This document shows, piece after piece, positions 63,495 to 64,000 of a DNA stretch of 64,000 nucleotides. The stretch lies in the NCBI RefSeq assembly GCF_014656055.1, contig NZ_BNBR01000003.1:742482-806481 (forward strand). Direction: 5' to 3'. The translations under genes and the position numbers were made by a program. How positions within the stretch are numbered: position 1 is the first letter of the stretch; each line of letters opens with the position of its first letter. Source of the DNA: Streptomyces griseosporeus. Its GTDB lineage: Bacteria; Actinomycetota; Actinomycetes; Streptomycetales; Streptomycetaceae. Below the pieces are notes generated by a model. The model did not search any database. It saw only the letters and a list, made by a program, of their open reading frames with translations, and was not told where the DNA came from.

Positions 63495-64000
63495 ATGGCA
63501 GACGGGGATGTGGTGACGACAGCGGGCGAGGGCACGAACACGGGTGCGGCGGCGGCGAGTTCGGCCGGTCAGCGCGGCTTCTGGGCGCCGGGCAGCCGGA
63601 TCCTGTGGCGCTACCGGGAGAACGCCGGTACCCGATTCCACATCGCGCGGCCCGTCACCGTCGTCCGGGACGACCCCGAGGTCCTCGCCGTCTGGATGGC
63701 GCCCGGCACCGAGTGCGTCAAGCCGGTGCTCACCGACGGCACGCCCGTGCACCAGGAGCCGCTGGCGTCCCGCTACACCAAGCCGCGGACCGTCCAGCGG
63801 GACCGCTGGTTCGGCACCGGGGTACTGAAACTGGCCAGGCCCGGCGAGCCCTGGTCGGTGTGGCTGTTCTGGGATCCGGGCTGGCGGTTCAAGAACTGGT
63901 ACGTGAACCTGGAGGAGCCGCTGACCCGCTGGGCCGGCGGCGTCGACTCCGAGGACCACTTCCTGGACATCTCCGTTCACCCGGACCGCAGTTGGCACTG
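63495..64000 (+). CDS. DUF402 protein (3' end cut off)
   Basis: The first 168 residues are visible; the gene runs out of the right edge. After a variable Ala/Gly-rich N-terminus, FWAPGSRILWRYRE, FHIARPVTVVRDD, VAVWMAPGTECVKP and FWDPGWRFKNWYVNLEEPLTRWAGG are typical of the DUF402 fold, related to nucleoside di-/triphosphate phosphatases and RNase-associated FAU domains. ATG 63495 is chosen because a TAATAT -10 box (63483-63488) ends 6 bp before it, suggesting a leaderless message; no clear -35 was found. The biological role is unassigned. Confidence 0.88.
   Translation, partial: MADGDVVTTAGEGTNTGAAAASSAGQRGFWAPGSRILWRYRENAGTRFHIARPVTVVRDDPEVLAVWMAPGTECVKPVLTDGTPVHQEPLASRYTKPRTVQRDRWFGTGVLKLARPGEPWSVWLFWDPGWRFKNWYVNLEEPLTRWAGGVDSEDHFLDISVHPDRSWH

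Overview
The window looks like a chromosomal segment of a Streptomyces or close relative. GC content is very high, GTG starts are common, and the right side carries actinomycete core genes in a typical Streptomyces order (ychF, a DUF6542 protein, ppgK, ispH, xseA-xseB, a DUF4245 protein, glpX, a WhiB-like regulator, a DUF1707 protein, a class I fumarase, fumC, a DUF402 protein).

About 1.3-49.6 kb holds one large secondary-metabolite operon, read right to left on the minus strand. Three nonribosomal peptide synthetases (about 6,916, 4,205 and 3,850 aa) are followed by an MFS exporter, a MupA/Atu3671-type luciferase-like monooxygenase and a SyrP/AsnO-like Fe(II)/2-oxoglutarate hydroxylase. The synthetases and exporter are joined by a 1-bp gap and two 4-bp overlaps, and a strong hairpin closes the operon at its left end. 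By hand I count 13 modules ending in a thioesterase. Adenylation codes read from the sequence suggest: Gly - (module with no adenylation core) - D-Asp - aromatic (Tyr-like) - Thr - D-X (hydrophobic, unassigned) - Asp - Gly - Pro - Gly - Gly - Ala-like - N-methyl-Gly. I do not recognise this sequence as a known peptide. A starter-type condensation domain at the N-terminus suggests an acyl cap, but no acyl-activating enzyme or MbtH-like protein is in the window.

The most unusual parts are in the first synthetase. Module 2 keeps its condensation and carrier domains, but its adenylation domain is cut down to the small C-terminal subdomain, which has also lost the A10 lysine. Module 3 carries twin carrier domains encoded by a 178-bp tandem repeat with one mismatch.

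A convergent two-component system (sensor kinase cut by the window edge, plus a NarL-type response regulator) lies left of the operon. On the right, a 335-bp region with four ~33-bp repeats separates the operon from a divergent secreted phospholipase A2. A YefM/RelE-type toxin-antitoxin pair follows, and from 51.1 kb onward the genes are housekeeping. The accessory-to-core boundary therefore probably lies between about 49.6 and 51.1 kb.
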